Source of the DNA: Planctomycetales bacterium
GTDB taxonomy: Bacteria > Planctomycetota > Planctomycetia > Isosphaerales > Isosphaeraceae
Assembly: GCA_027452145.1 (NCBI GenBank)
Contig: DAIDHB010000213.1
Coordinates: 1-50,570, forward strand
Direction: 5' to 3'
DNA length: 50,570 bases
Under the pieces are notes generated by a model. That model saw only the letters and a program-made list of their open reading frames with translations, did not search any database and had not been told where the DNA came from. This document shows, in pieces, positions 16,698-24,419 of this stretch. The position numbers and the translations under genes are program-made. How positions within the stretch are numbered: position 1 is the stretch's first letter; each line of letters starts with the position of its first letter.

Positions 16698-16885
16698 TTT
16701 CGGGCCCAGGGCAGCGCCGCACGCACCTGCCGGAACCATGACTTGACGAAGAACGAGGCGCTGAGCACGCCAGCCAGGAGCACCTGGAAGACCATGCTCC
16801 CCATCCCTGGATCCAGGTAGGCCCACAGCCGGGGCGAGGCCGCGGCCGCCGACCTCGCCATTTCAAACGTGTTGAATTCCCACAT
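16694..16885 (-). CDS. Small membrane protein, 63 residues
   Basis: A short protein with the motif LWAYLDPGMGSMVFQ followed by one hydrophobic segment (VLLAGVLSASFFVKSW) and a basic tail. Small YLDPGxGS-type membrane proteins recur beside sulfatase-like and polysaccharide genes in several phyla, but their function is unknown to me. It overlaps the methyltransferase gene by four bases (ATGA), a strong sign that it is real and co-translated. The start may instead be the ATG at 16859-16861 (MARSAAAASP). Neither start has a clear ribosome-binding site. Confidence 0.7.
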   Translation of the reverse strand: MWEFNTFEMARSAAAASPRLWAYLDPGMGSMVFQVLLAGVLSASFFVKSWFRQVRAALPWARK

Positions 16886-17048
16886 AATTTACGTATCCAT
16901 CACTTCGCTCGGACTGAGGCCGCCATCGCCGCCACTCTGAATACTATCAGCGTCAGGCCGAGTGACCTCGTACCCCACTGTTTCCGCCGAGAATCCGCAA
17001 AGGTCTGTAAATGCGGGGGGATCCGGCACCTCGCGGATACGGCAATTC

Positions 17049-17927
17049 TCACGACACGCCGGCCGCGAGAACGGCCTCGACGGGCGGGCGATCCAGGTCG
17101 GGCAGCAGGGCGGCGAGCCGGGATGTGTCGAGCGAGACGTCGGCCGGTCGCGGTTCGGCGAACGCGGCGTCGGCCTGCCGGCCGGGCAGGACGAGCGACG
17201 GGTCGATGCCCGAGGCGATCGCGGCGCGCCGCATCAGGTCGAACCGGCTGAGGCGCTCGCGGCCGCCGACGTGCACGATGCCGGTCGCATCCGACACGAC
17301 CAGGCGTAGGAGCGCCTCGGCGGCCGCCGAGTAGGGCAGGGGGGTGCGGAACTCGTCGACGAAGAACGGCCGCGGCTCGCCTCGGAGCAGGGCGGCGAGC
17401 GCCAGGGCGAAGAAGTCCGGCGCGGCCGGGGCCGGGGCGCCGAACAGCAGGCTCAGCCTCGCGACAAGCCCTCGCGGTGTGCCGAGGACGTGCGCCTCGG
17501 CGTCGAGCTTGGTCCGGCCGTAGGCGAGGACCGGCCGGGCCGGGTCGTCCTCGCGGTACCACGAGCGTGAGCCGTCGAAGACCAGGTCGGTCGAGGTGAA
17601 GACCAGCCGCCGCCCGCGCGAGGCCGCCCATCCGGCCAGGCGGCGCGTGGCCTCGACGTTGACGGCCCGGGCGCGTTCGGGGTCGCGACGGACCGCCTCG
17701 GCGGTGCTCAGGCAGCCGGCGTGGAGGATCGCCTCGGGATCGTCCTCATCGAGCGCGCGATCGATCGCCGGCGCGTCGGCCAGGTCGACCGGCCGCAGCG
17801 CGATCGCGCCGCGGGTTCCTGTCGTCGTCCCGCTCCAGGCTCGCACCTCGTGCCGGCCGGCGCGGGCCAGGCGATCGAGCAGCTCCGAGCCCAGCCGGCC
17901 GCTGGCCCCCGTCACGACAATCCGCAT
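17049..17927 (-). CDS. RmlD-like NAD(P)-dependent sugar-nucleotide reductase (SDR family)
   Basis: A 292-residue extended short-chain dehydrogenase/reductase. It has the Rossmann motif GASGRLG (7-13) at the N-terminus and the catalytic YGRTK (Y136, K140). The overall pattern is that of dTDP-4-dehydrorhamnose reductase (HAGCLSTAEAVRRDPERARAVN; STDLVFDG). It probably reduces a nucleotide-linked keto-sugar, but rmlA, rmlB and rmlC are not nearby, so the substrate is open. It lies 163 bases upstream of the small-protein/methyltransferase/sulfatase set and in the same direction, which suggests a shared role in glycan synthesis. Confidence 0.85.
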   Translation of the reverse strand: MRIVVTGASGRLGSELLDRLARAGRHEVRAWSGTTTGTRGAIALRPVDLADAPAIDRALDEDDPEAILHAGCLSTAEAVRRDPERARAVNVEATRRLAGWAASRGRRLVFTSTDLVFDGSRSWYREDDPARPVLAYGRTKLDAEAHVLGTPRGLVARLSLLFGAPAPAAPDFFALALAALLRGEPRPFFVDEFRTPLPYSAAAEALLRLVVSDATGIVHVGGRERLSRFDLMRRAAIASGIDPSLVLPGRQADAAFAEPRPADVSLDTSRLAALLPDLDRPPVEAVLAAGVS

Positions 17928-18019
17928 GATCGCTATCCTCCGCCTCGCGTCCCGAGATTTCCCAGACTGGAGATCAGGTCGGTCGGGCCGCGTGGCCGAT
18001 GGCTAAATGCAAAGAGTGG

Positions 18020-18044
18020 AGCCCGGGGGCACGAAACCCGGGTT
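18020..18044. promoter_or_regulatory. Hairpin in the leader of the ParB-like gene
   Basis: AGCCCGGG (18020-18027) faces CCCGGGTT (18037-18044) across a 9-base loop, ending 38 bases before the ParB-like start. It could be a leader hairpin or a copy of a short dispersed palindrome. No other element was seen in 17928-18082. Confidence 0.4.
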
Positions 18045-18082
18045 CACGATACGGTCACGCCGACCACGAAAGAAGCGCCGCC

Positions 18083-18985
18083 ATGAACATCCGCGACGTC
18101 GCACTGGACGACCTGGTCCTCGATCCGAATCTGAACCTGCGCGACCGGCTGGACGACTTCACCGTCGAGCGGTACGCGGACTCGTGGGAGCGCCTGCCGC
18201 CGATCACGGTGTTCGATGTCGACGGCCGGCTGCTGCTGGCCGACGGGTTCCACCGCCACGCGGCGGCCGTGATGACGGGCAAGCGGACGATCCCGGCGGA
18301 GATCCGCGAGGGGACGTTCAACGAGGCGCTCGACTTCGTCGCGAGCGTGAACCTCTTCCACGGCCTGCCGCTGACCCGCGCCGAGCGTCGAAGGGCCGTC
18401 GAGGTGAAGCTCAAGCTGCACCACGACTGGTCGGATCGCCGGATGGCCGAGGAGCTGGCCGTCAGCCGCGAGCTCGTGGCCAAGATCCGCCGGCAACTGA
18501 TCGAGGCCCACCAGATCCCCAACCTGCCCGGTCGCGTGGGTGCCGACGGCAAGTTGTACACGACCGCCGGTCTGCCCAGGGACGAGAACGAGCGGCTGCC
18601 GCGCGACAACAAGAGCGCCGGGGCGGCCGATGACGACTCGGACAGCCGCGGCCGCCGCACCATGGGCGGCGCCGCCGCCGCGCCCCCGTGGGACGACACC
18701 AGGACCGATCCCTCCGAGCTGGTCAAGCGGCCCAGGGGCGACGAGGTCCCGCCGTTCGCCCGCGACGCCCGCGATTCGGCCGCGGCGGTGCCGGTGGATG
18801 TCTCCGGCTCGACGATCGATGAGATGCTCGAGCTGATGGCGCGGCAGGTCAACGAGGTCGTCACCTGGACCAAGGCCGAGGGCTTCAACGACGCGTACCG
18901 CTCGGCGTCGGCCAACGCGCGCGGGCTGTTCCAGGCCGCCGTATTCAACCTCGCCGCGCGGGCCGAGCGGCTGCGCAAGGGATGA
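18083..18985 (+). CDS. Orphan ParB/sulfiredoxin-fold DNA-binding protein
   Basis: A 300-residue protein. Residues 1-95 form a ParB-like N-terminal domain with LADGFHRHAA (52-61) in place of the GHRRxxA box that binds CTP in chromosomal ParB. Residues about 98-150 contain a helix-turn-helix (MAEELAVSRELVAKIRRQL). RVGADGKLYTT (151-161) follows, a motif seen after the HTH in phage/plasmid-type ParB-like proteins. Residues about 165-250 are a charged, Ala/Asp/Pro-rich linker that looks disordered, and the last 50 residues are helical. No parA gene or recognisable parS sites lie nearby, so chromosome partition is unlikely. A transcriptional or element-derived role is possible. The start ATG 18083 comes after GAAAGAAG. 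Confidence 0.75.
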   Translation: MNIRDVALDDLVLDPNLNLRDRLDDFTVERYADSWERLPPITVFDVDGRLLLADGFHRHAAAVMTGKRTIPAEIREGTFNEALDFVASVNLFHGLPLTRAERRRAVEVKLKLHHDWSDRRMAEELAVSRELVAKIRRQLIEAHQIPNLPGRVGADGKLYTTAGLPRDENERLPRDNKSAGAADDDSDSRGRRTMGGAAAAPPWDDTRTDPSELVKRPRGDEVPPFARDARDSAAAVPVDVSGSTIDEMLELMARQVNEVVTWTKAEGFNDAYRSASANARGLFQAAVFNLAARAERLRKG

Positions 18986-19041
18986 TCCGGATCGCGGTCA
19001 GTGGCGGGGGCGGCCGAGCCCGGCGGGCGGATCATGTCCGG

Positions 19042-20409
19042 CTACTCGCGGACCTGGCCGTCGCCGACAACGACCCACTTGGTGCTCGTCAGCTCGCGGA
19101 GGCCGCATGGCCCTCGGGCGTGGAACTTGTCGGTGCTGATGCCGATCTCGGCGCCCAGGCCGAGCTGGCCGCCGTCGTTGAACCGCGTGCTGGCGTTGAC
19201 CATCACGGCCGAGCTGTCCACCTCGGCGACGAACCGCCGCGATGCGGCGAGGTCGTCGGTGACGATTGCCTCGGTGTGGCCCGAGCCGTGCCGCGCGATG
19301 TGCGCGATCGCGTCGTCGATCGAGTCGACGACCGCGACGGCGAGGATCTTCTCGAGGTACTCGGTATCCCAGTCGGCCGGCTCGGCGGGCCGCATCTGCG
19401 GGACGATCGCCCGGGCGCCCGGATCGCCGCGAAGCTCGACCCCGGCGGCCAGGAGCGCCTCGGCGGCGCGGGGCAGGAAGCGAGGCGCGGCGTCGCGGTG
19501 GACCAGCAGGGTCTCGGCCGCGTTGCAGACCCCCGGGCGCTGGGCCTTGGCGTTCACGATGATCCGGACGCCCATCTCGACGTCGGAGCGCGCGTCGATG
19601 TAGACGTGGCAATTGCCCTGATAGTGCTTGAGCACGGGCATCCGCGCCTCGGCCGCCACGCGTCGGATCAATCCCTCGCCGCCGCGGGGGATCGCCAGGT
19701 CGATGAACTCGGGCAGGGACAACAGCGCGCCGACGGCCGCGCGGTCGGTCGTGGGGACGAGCTGCACGGAGTCCTCGGGCAGGCCGGCGGGGGCCAGCTC
19801 GTCGGCCAGGATGCGGTGCAGCGCCCGGTTGGTGGCGACGGCCTCCTTGCCGCCGCGGAGGATCGCGGCGTTGCCGCTCTTGACGCAGAGCGCGGCGGCG
19901 TCGACCGTGACGTTCGGCCGGCTCTCGTAGATCATGAAAATCACGCCGAGCGGGACGCGGACCTGGCGGACCTCCAGGCCGTTGGGCCGCCGGCTCGAGG
20001 CGATGGTCTCGCCGATCGGGTCGGGCAGCGCGGCGACCTCCAGCAGCGCCCGCGCGATCTCGTCGACGCGCCTCGGGTCGAGCCGCAGCCGGTCGATCGC
20101 GGCGGACGACAGCCCGTGCGTCGGGGCGGCGGCGACATCATCGGCGTTGGCCGCGAGCACCTCGTCGCGGCGCTCGACCAGCGCGGCGGCCGACCGGCGC
20201 AGCCAGGCGTCCTTCGCGGCACCCCGGGCGACCGCCAGCGTGCGCGAGGCGGCCTTCGCCCGCCGCGCCAGCTCGCGGCAGAGTTCCGTCATTTCTTGAT
20301 CGACTGCGCCCTCGGTCGCGACCCCGGCCCTGGAGGCTCCGCCCGCCGCATCCGTCCCGGTTCTCGTTCCGCCGCTCGTGCTCGTGCTCATGCTCATGCT
20401 GATACTCAT
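19042..20409 (-). CDS. proA: Gamma-glutamyl phosphate reductase
   Basis: A 455-residue cytoplasmic enzyme that reduces L-glutamyl 5-phosphate to glutamate-5-semialdehyde with NADPH, the second step of proline synthesis. The aldehyde dehydrogenase fold is intact, with the catalytic Cys at [14 protein letters not shown] (C295) and the conserved [12 protein letters not shown] and [20 protein letters not shown] motifs. The annotated start overlaps the folP stop by four bases (ATGA), giving an unusual Ser/Met/Thr/Gly-rich extension ([14 protein letters not shown]) of about 39 residues before the usual N-terminus. The internal ATG near 20292 (MTELCREL) is the alternative start. It is the last gene of the recO-bamD-lptE-folP-proA run; proB is not in the window. 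Confidence 0.95.
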   Translation of the reverse strand: MSISMSMSTSTSGGTRTGTDAAGGASRAGVATEGAVDQEMTELCRELARRAKAASRTLAVARGAAKDAWLRRSAAALVERRDEVLAANADDVAAAPTHGLSSAAIDRLRLDPRRVDEIARALLEVAALPDPIGETIASSRRPNGLEVRQVRVPLGVIFMIYESRPNVTVDAAALCVKSGNAAILRGGKEAVATNRALHRILADELAPAGLPEDSVQLVPTTDRAAVGALLSLPEFIDLAIPRGGEGLIRRVAAEARMPVLKHYQGNCHVYIDARSDVEMGVRIIVNAKAQRPGVCNAAETLLVHRDAAPRFLPRAAEALLAAGVELRGDPGARAIVPQMRPAEPADWDTEYLEKILAVAVVDSIDDAIAHIARHGSGHTEAIVTDDLAASRRFVAEVDSSAVMVNASTRFNDGGQLGLGAEIGISTDKFHARGPCGLRELTSTKWVVVGDGQVRE

Positions 20410-21272
20410 GGCGTCTCCTTCCCGTGCCAGCCCCGGATCGCGCCCCAGACCTTGATGGCGTCGACGGCCGCCGCGACGTCGTGCACCCGGACGACCCGCG
20501 CCCCGGCCACGCAGGCCGCCAGAGACGAGACCGCCGAGGCCGTCGCCCGCTCGCCCACGCCCCGCCCGGTGATCGTGCCCAGGAACCCCTTGCGCGACGT
20601 GCCCACCAGGACCGCACATCCCAGCGTGGCAAATCGACCGAGGTCCCGCAAGATCGCCAGGTTGTGCCCCATCGTCTTGCCGAAGCCGATCCCCGGGTCC
20701 ACCGCGATCCGCTCGCGCGGGATGCCATGCTCGCCGGCCCAGTCTACCCGGCGCGCCAAAAAGTCGTACACCTCGGCGACCACGTCGTCGTAACGCGGGT
20801 CGCGCTGCATGGTCCGGGGCGTGCCCTGCATGTGCATCAGCACCACGCCGGCGCCGGCCTCGGCGACGGCCCGGGGCATCTCGGGGGCGCCGGCCATCGC
20901 CGTGATGTCGTTGACGATCGAGGCGCCCGCGGCCAGCGCGCGGCGGGCCACCTCGGCCTTGGTCGTGTCGACCGACAGGGGCAGGTCGACGGCGCCGGCG
21001 ATCGCCTCGACGGCCGGCACCACGCGGCGCAGCTCCTCGTCGAGCGGCACGGGCTCGGACCCGGGCCGGCTCGATTCGCCGCCCAGGTCGAGCAGGAGGG
21101 CGCCCTCGCCGGCCAGCCGCCGCGCATGCTCGAGCGCGGCCCCGGCGCCGGGGAGCCGGCCCCCGTCCGAGAAGCTGTCCGGCGTGACATTCACGATCCC
21201 CATCACGACGGGCGTCGGGCCGCCCGCCGGCAGGAGGATCCGCTTCGAGGTCCGCCAGGTCGCGTCCGCCAT
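20406..21272 (-). CDS. folP: Dihydropteroate synthase
   Basis: A 288-residue TIM-barrel enzyme of folate synthesis that joins p-aminobenzoate to 6-hydroxymethyl-dihydropterin diphosphate. Diagnostic motifs are present: [15 protein letters not shown] (24-38), [48 protein letters not shown] and [10 protein letters not shown], followed by the C-terminal [15 protein letters not shown]. The length is normal. It overlaps proA by four bases and starts 76 bases after the lptE-like gene on the same strand. The substrate-binding loops look complete. Confidence 0.96.
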   Translation of the reverse strand: MADATWRTSKRILLPAGGPTPVVMGIVNVTPDSFSDGGRLPGAGAALEHARRLAGEGALLLDLGGESSRPGSEPVPLDEELRRVVPAVEAIAGAVDLPLSVDTTKAEVARRALAAGASIVNDITAMAGAPEMPRAVAEAGAGVVLMHMQGTPRTMQRDPRYDDVVAEVYDFLARRVDWAGEHGIPRERIAVDPGIGFGKTMGHNLAILRDLGRFATLGCAVLVGTSRKGFLGTITGRGVGERATASAVSSLAACVAGARVVRVHDVAAAVDAIKVWGAIRGWHGKETP

Positions 21273-21348
21273 CGGCCGATCGACTCCGCCCGTTCCGGGT
21301 TGCTGAGATCCATGGTGTGCTGGGAAGGCCCGGCCGCGGCGAAGCCCG

Positions 21349-21981
21349 CTACTCGACGTCGTCGGCGTTGAACCAGGGCCGCTCCATCATATCCACGATC
21401 TGCTTGGCGATGTTCTCGGTGACCTGCTGGAAGCTGGTCAGCGTGGTCTGGCCGAGCTCGGGAACGAATGGGAGCGACTCCATGATCTGCGTGGGCAACT
21501 GGTTCTTCTCCGACTCCTGCGGCGGATTGTGCCGCCAGTTGATCCAGACGGTCATCGTGGCGTTGAGCTCGCGGGGCAGGTTGGTCGGGGCCTCGACGAT
21601 CAGGTACTTGTCGTCGACGGTGATCACGCCCTCGAGGATCGAGTCGGCGTCCTCGCGCCGGCCGACGACCACGAAGGGGGTGCGCATGCTGATCTCCTTC
21701 AGCACGGCCTCCTCGAGCATGAGCTGGAGGTCGCGGCGATAGCGGTTGGACTTGAAGTAGACGAAGACCCGGTTCCCCTCCGACGTGTCGAACGGGGCCT
21801 GGATGTGCCAGCCGAAGAACCCGCCCTCGGAGGCCGACGAGGGCGTGGGCAGGCTGCTGCAACCGGCCGAGAGCCCGAGGGAGGCGAGGAGGGCCGCCGC
21901 CGCGGCCCGGCGGGTGACCCGGCCGTCGCGTCGCGGCTCCGGGCGATCATGGCACGCGGACCAGCCATTTCGAGCCGTCAT
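21349..21981 (-). CDS. lptE: LptE-family LPS-assembly lipoprotein
   Basis: A 210-residue outer-membrane lipoprotein candidate. A lipoprotein signal with lipobox LSAGC follows a twin-basic start (VTRRAAAAALLASLG). The mature part has the LptE pattern: VFVYFKSNRYRRDLQLMLEEAVLKEI, then a Ser/Thr-rich strand, then ADSILEGVITVDDKYLI. LptE plugs the LptD barrel that inserts lipopolysaccharide. The ATG at 21979-21981 overlaps the bamD stop by one base (TGATG). A GTG about 20 codons later would give a more typical signal length. The neighbour bamD supports an outer-membrane-assembly role. The family is divergent, so the assignment rests on pattern and context. Confidence 0.75.
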   Translation of the reverse strand: MTARNGWSACHDRPEPRRDGRVTRRAAAAALLASLGLSAGCSSLPTPSSASEGGFFGWHIQAPFDTSEGNRVFVYFKSNRYRRDLQLMLEEAVLKEISMRTPFVVVGRREDADSILEGVITVDDKYLIVEAPTNLPRELNATMTVWINWRHNPPQESEKNQLPTQIMESLPFVPELGQTTLTSFQQVTENIAKQIVDMMERPWFNADDVE

Positions 21982-23372
21982 CACATCATCCCTCCGGGCA
22001 TTCCCATGCCCATCCCGCCCATGCCCATCCCGTTCATCATGCCGCCCATCATCCCGCCCATCGGGCCGGAGCTCATGAAGGGATCGCTGGCCCCCGGCGG
22101 GATGATGATCTTGCTCGGCTTGGAGGGCTTGCGAGGCATTTTGGCGAGCTGGGCGAGCTCGGTCTTCGCCTTGACGGCCCAGGGGCTGTTGGGCCAGCGC
22201 TGCGGGACCCAGCCGAGATAGTACTCGGCCGAGGCCACCTTCTTCATTCGCTTGTACTGCATCCCGATGTTGTAGATCTTCTCGGCATTGGCGTCGTTGA
22301 TGTGGTCGATCGTGAGGTAGAGCTTCTCGAAGCTGGCCTGGCGCTCGGGGAAGGTCTCCATGGTCTGGATCGCCATGCCGCGCGCCTTCTCCAGGCACGA
22401 CGAGTCGTATTCGGGGCCCATGTAGCTCTTGACCCGCGCGTCGATCGCTGAGAGTTGGGCGTGCTGGAGGAACTGGGATTTCTTGCCGGCCCACTCCTTG
22501 ACGAACAGCTCGTAGTAGTCGGCGGCGGTCTCGTAGTCGGCGTGCTTCATGTAGAAGTCGGCGATCTCGATGGCGGCCTTGTCGGAGCTGGGCCCGATCG
22601 GGTCGTTGTGCTGCGCGTGCTCGAGCGCCTGGATGCCCGATCCCTGGGAGTCGATCCAGGGGAGGCGGCCGTCGAAGCGGGCCTGCCAGGGGAGCTTCTT
22701 CTCCGCCGGGGTCGTGGGGTCCGACTGAGCCAGCCAGATCCGGCCGATCTCGAGCTCGCGCTCGGTGAGCTTCTGGAGGAACGTGGTGCCGGGGTAGTCG
22801 CTGACGAGCTTCTGGTAGCTCTGGTGCGCGGCGGTGTAATGCTTGCGCTGGTACTGGCATTCCGCGACGTAGAACCGGGCGTTCTCGCCGTGGGTGGTCG
22901 GCGGCCCGTACTTCTTGACCATGGCGGCGAACTTCTTCTCGGCCTCGTCGAGCTTGCCCTGGTTGAAGAGCTTCTCGGCGGCGGCGAGCTCGGCGTCGGC
23001 GACGGGGTCGGGCGCGGGCTTGGCCATCGGCCGCCAGCCGTCCGAGCCGAGCACCTGCGTGGAGGTCGGCGAGTCGAGCGAGCGGAGCGACGGGTTGTTC
23101 CTGGGTGTGATCCAGCGCCGGAACAGGTTGTTCGAGTCGGCCGGCCCGCTGGCGTCGGCGATCTCCTCGGAGCTGAGCTTGCGGACCAGGCCGTTGTTAT
23201 AGGCGGCGCGCCACTGGCCCCACGGGGTGACGATGTTGGAGCAGCCGGCGAGCGGGGCGAGGGCGAGCAGGACCAGTCCGATCGCGAGCCGGGCCGCGTG
23301 CGGCCTCAACCCGAGGCGGCGGGGGTTCGGGACACCGGGAGCCGCGGCGGCCTGACGATCGGGGCGGACCAT
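21981..23372 (-). CDS. bamD: BamD/YfiO-like outer-membrane assembly lipoprotein with a Met/Gly-rich tail
   Basis: A 463-residue lipoprotein. The signal ends in lipobox LAGC (C44). Residues about 125-425 hold several TPR-like units (AEKLFNQGKLDEAEKKFAAM; AAHQSYQKLVSDYPGTTFLQK; YETAADYYELFVKEW), as in BamD, which helps BamA fold outer-membrane beta-barrels. It is longer than the roughly 245 residues of E. coli BamD. The last 30 residues are an unusual Met/Gly tail (repeats of GGMM and GMG) whose role is unknown. It starts 5 bases after the recO stop and overlaps lptE by one base, so it is clearly in the operon. Confidence 0.82.
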   Translation of the reverse strand: MVRPDRQAAAAPGVPNPRRLGLRPHAARLAIGLVLLALAPLAGCSNIVTPWGQWRAAYNNGLVRKLSSEEIADASGPADSNNLFRRWITPRNNPSLRSLDSPTSTQVLGSDGWRPMAKPAPDPVADAELAAAEKLFNQGKLDEAEKKFAAMVKKYGPPTTHGENARFYVAECQYQRKHYTAAHQSYQKLVSDYPGTTFLQKLTERELEIGRIWLAQSDPTTPAEKKLPWQARFDGRLPWIDSQGSGIQALEHAQHNDPIGPSSDKAAIEIADFYMKHADYETAADYYELFVKEWAGKKSQFLQHAQLSAIDARVKSYMGPEYDSSCLEKARGMAIQTMETFPERQASFEKLYLTIDHINDANAEKIYNIGMQYKRMKKVASAEYYLGWVPQRWPNSPWAVKAKTELAQLAKMPRKPSKPSKIIIPPGASDPFMSSGPMGGMMGGMMNGMGMGGMGMGMPGGMM

Positions 23373-23377
23373 GGGGT

Positions 23378-24130
23378 TCAAACTCCCATTAGGGGGCGGA
23401 GCCGCGGGCGGTGCCCGAAGACGTGACTGATGACCGCCCCGACGGTTTCTCCCGCCCGGGCCAGGTCGAGCGAGCCGGGGTCCAGCTCGCGCCAGGCGTC
23501 GCCCGGGCTGGCCAGGGCGCGGATCGCCCGCAATTCCCCGGCCGACAAGGCCACGACGTGCGGCTGGGCGGTGCGGCAGGCCGCGCAGAGCACGCCGCCG
23601 GTGACCAGCCCGAAGCCGATCGAGTTCCCCGTCGCATCGATCGCCGCGCCGCAATGGGCGCAGGTCTCCAGCGCCGGCATCAGCCCCAGCTCGCGCAGGC
23701 ACGCCAGCTCGAACCGGAGCATCCGCCGCGACCGAAGTCCCGGCTCGCCCAGATGCCGCAGCGTGATCCGCGCCGCGTCGAAGAGCCTCGGGTGCGGGTC
23801 GTGGAGGTCGGTCAGCTCGTTCAACAGCTCGGCGACGTAGTAGCCGGCATACAGGGCCGCCAGATCGCGGCGGAGAGATGCGAAGCGTTCCGCCGGCGCG
23901 GCCTCGATCAGGAGGTCCAGCGCCTCGGACGCCTTGGGAATGAGCACGATATCGGAAACCGCCAGCAGGTCAAGGCCACCCTGCATCGCCGATTTCGGCC
24001 GCCGCGCTCCCTTGGCCAGCGCACCGACCTTCCCCAGCTCGCGGGTGAACAGCGTCGCCACCAGGCTGGTCTCGAACACGTCGATCGTCCGCAGCACCAG
24101 GGCCAGGGTCCGCGTCCGCTTCTCCGCCAT
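23378..24130 (-). CDS. recO: DNA repair protein RecO
   Basis: A 250-residue RecO: an N-terminal OB-fold (residues 1-80, RTLALVLRTIDVFETSLVATLFT...KGARRPKS), a helical domain, and a zinc-finger CAHC...CAAC (C157, C160, C182, C185). RecO loads RecA onto SSB-coated single-stranded DNA in the RecFOR pathway and anneals complementary strands. The start at ATG 24128-24130 precedes the family-typical MAEKRTRTLAL. It is the first gene of the five-gene run down to proA. The 285 bases upstream (24131-24415) hold a GACCACT-type repeat and no gene. Confidence 0.93.
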   Translation of the reverse strand: MAEKRTRTLALVLRTIDVFETSLVATLFTRELGKVGALAKGARRPKSAMQGGLDLLAVSDIVLIPKASEALDLLIEAAPAERFASLRRDLAALYAGYYVAELLNELTDLHDPHPRLFDAARITLRHLGEPGLRSRRMLRFELACLRELGLMPALETCAHCGAAIDATGNSIGFGLVTGGVLCAACRTAQPHVVALSAGELRAIRALASPGDAWRELDPGSLDLARAGETVGAVISHVFGHRPRLRPLMGV

Positions 24131-24353
24131 GGCGTGCTGTGCTCCCAGGCCGGGGCTGAGGGGCGCGTGGCGAGTGGCCGGCGACGGCCGGCGGACCTCG
24201 ACCGGCGGACGGCCTCCGGGAACCGGCGGCTTCCCGGCGGGAATGCGCCCTCCCCAATTCTCGCGATCACGCCGCCGCCCGGGAAGATGTGAATACACCG
24301 GGGGGTCGTTCAGGCCGCAGTGCCCAGGGTTCCACCCTCCGCGGTGCGCCACT

Positions 24354-24419
24354 GGGTCACTGACCACTACTCTCTGACCACTGAGCACTGACCACTACTC
24401 ACTGACCACTGACCACTAC
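24354..24419. repeat. CTGACCACT short tandem repeat
   Basis: About six degenerate copies of CACTGACCACTAC-type units run from 24354 to 24419, with variants CTCTGACCACTGAGCACTGA in between. They sit just downstream of the ABC exporter gene on the minus strand, and that gene's TAG stop (24416-24418) is inside the last unit. Such GTGGTCAGT repeats are a common low-complexity dispersed sequence in planctomycetes; no function is evident. Confidence 0.8.

Noticed and set aside
18083..18985. Plasmid partition or prophage remnant
   Set aside because: No parA, replication, integrase or phage structural gene is nearby, and the neighbours are ordinary chromosomal genes.
18986..19041. Terminator palindrome between the ParB-like gene and proA
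   Set aside because: Only weak complementarity (GGATCCGG-type fragments) could be found, well below the other junctions.
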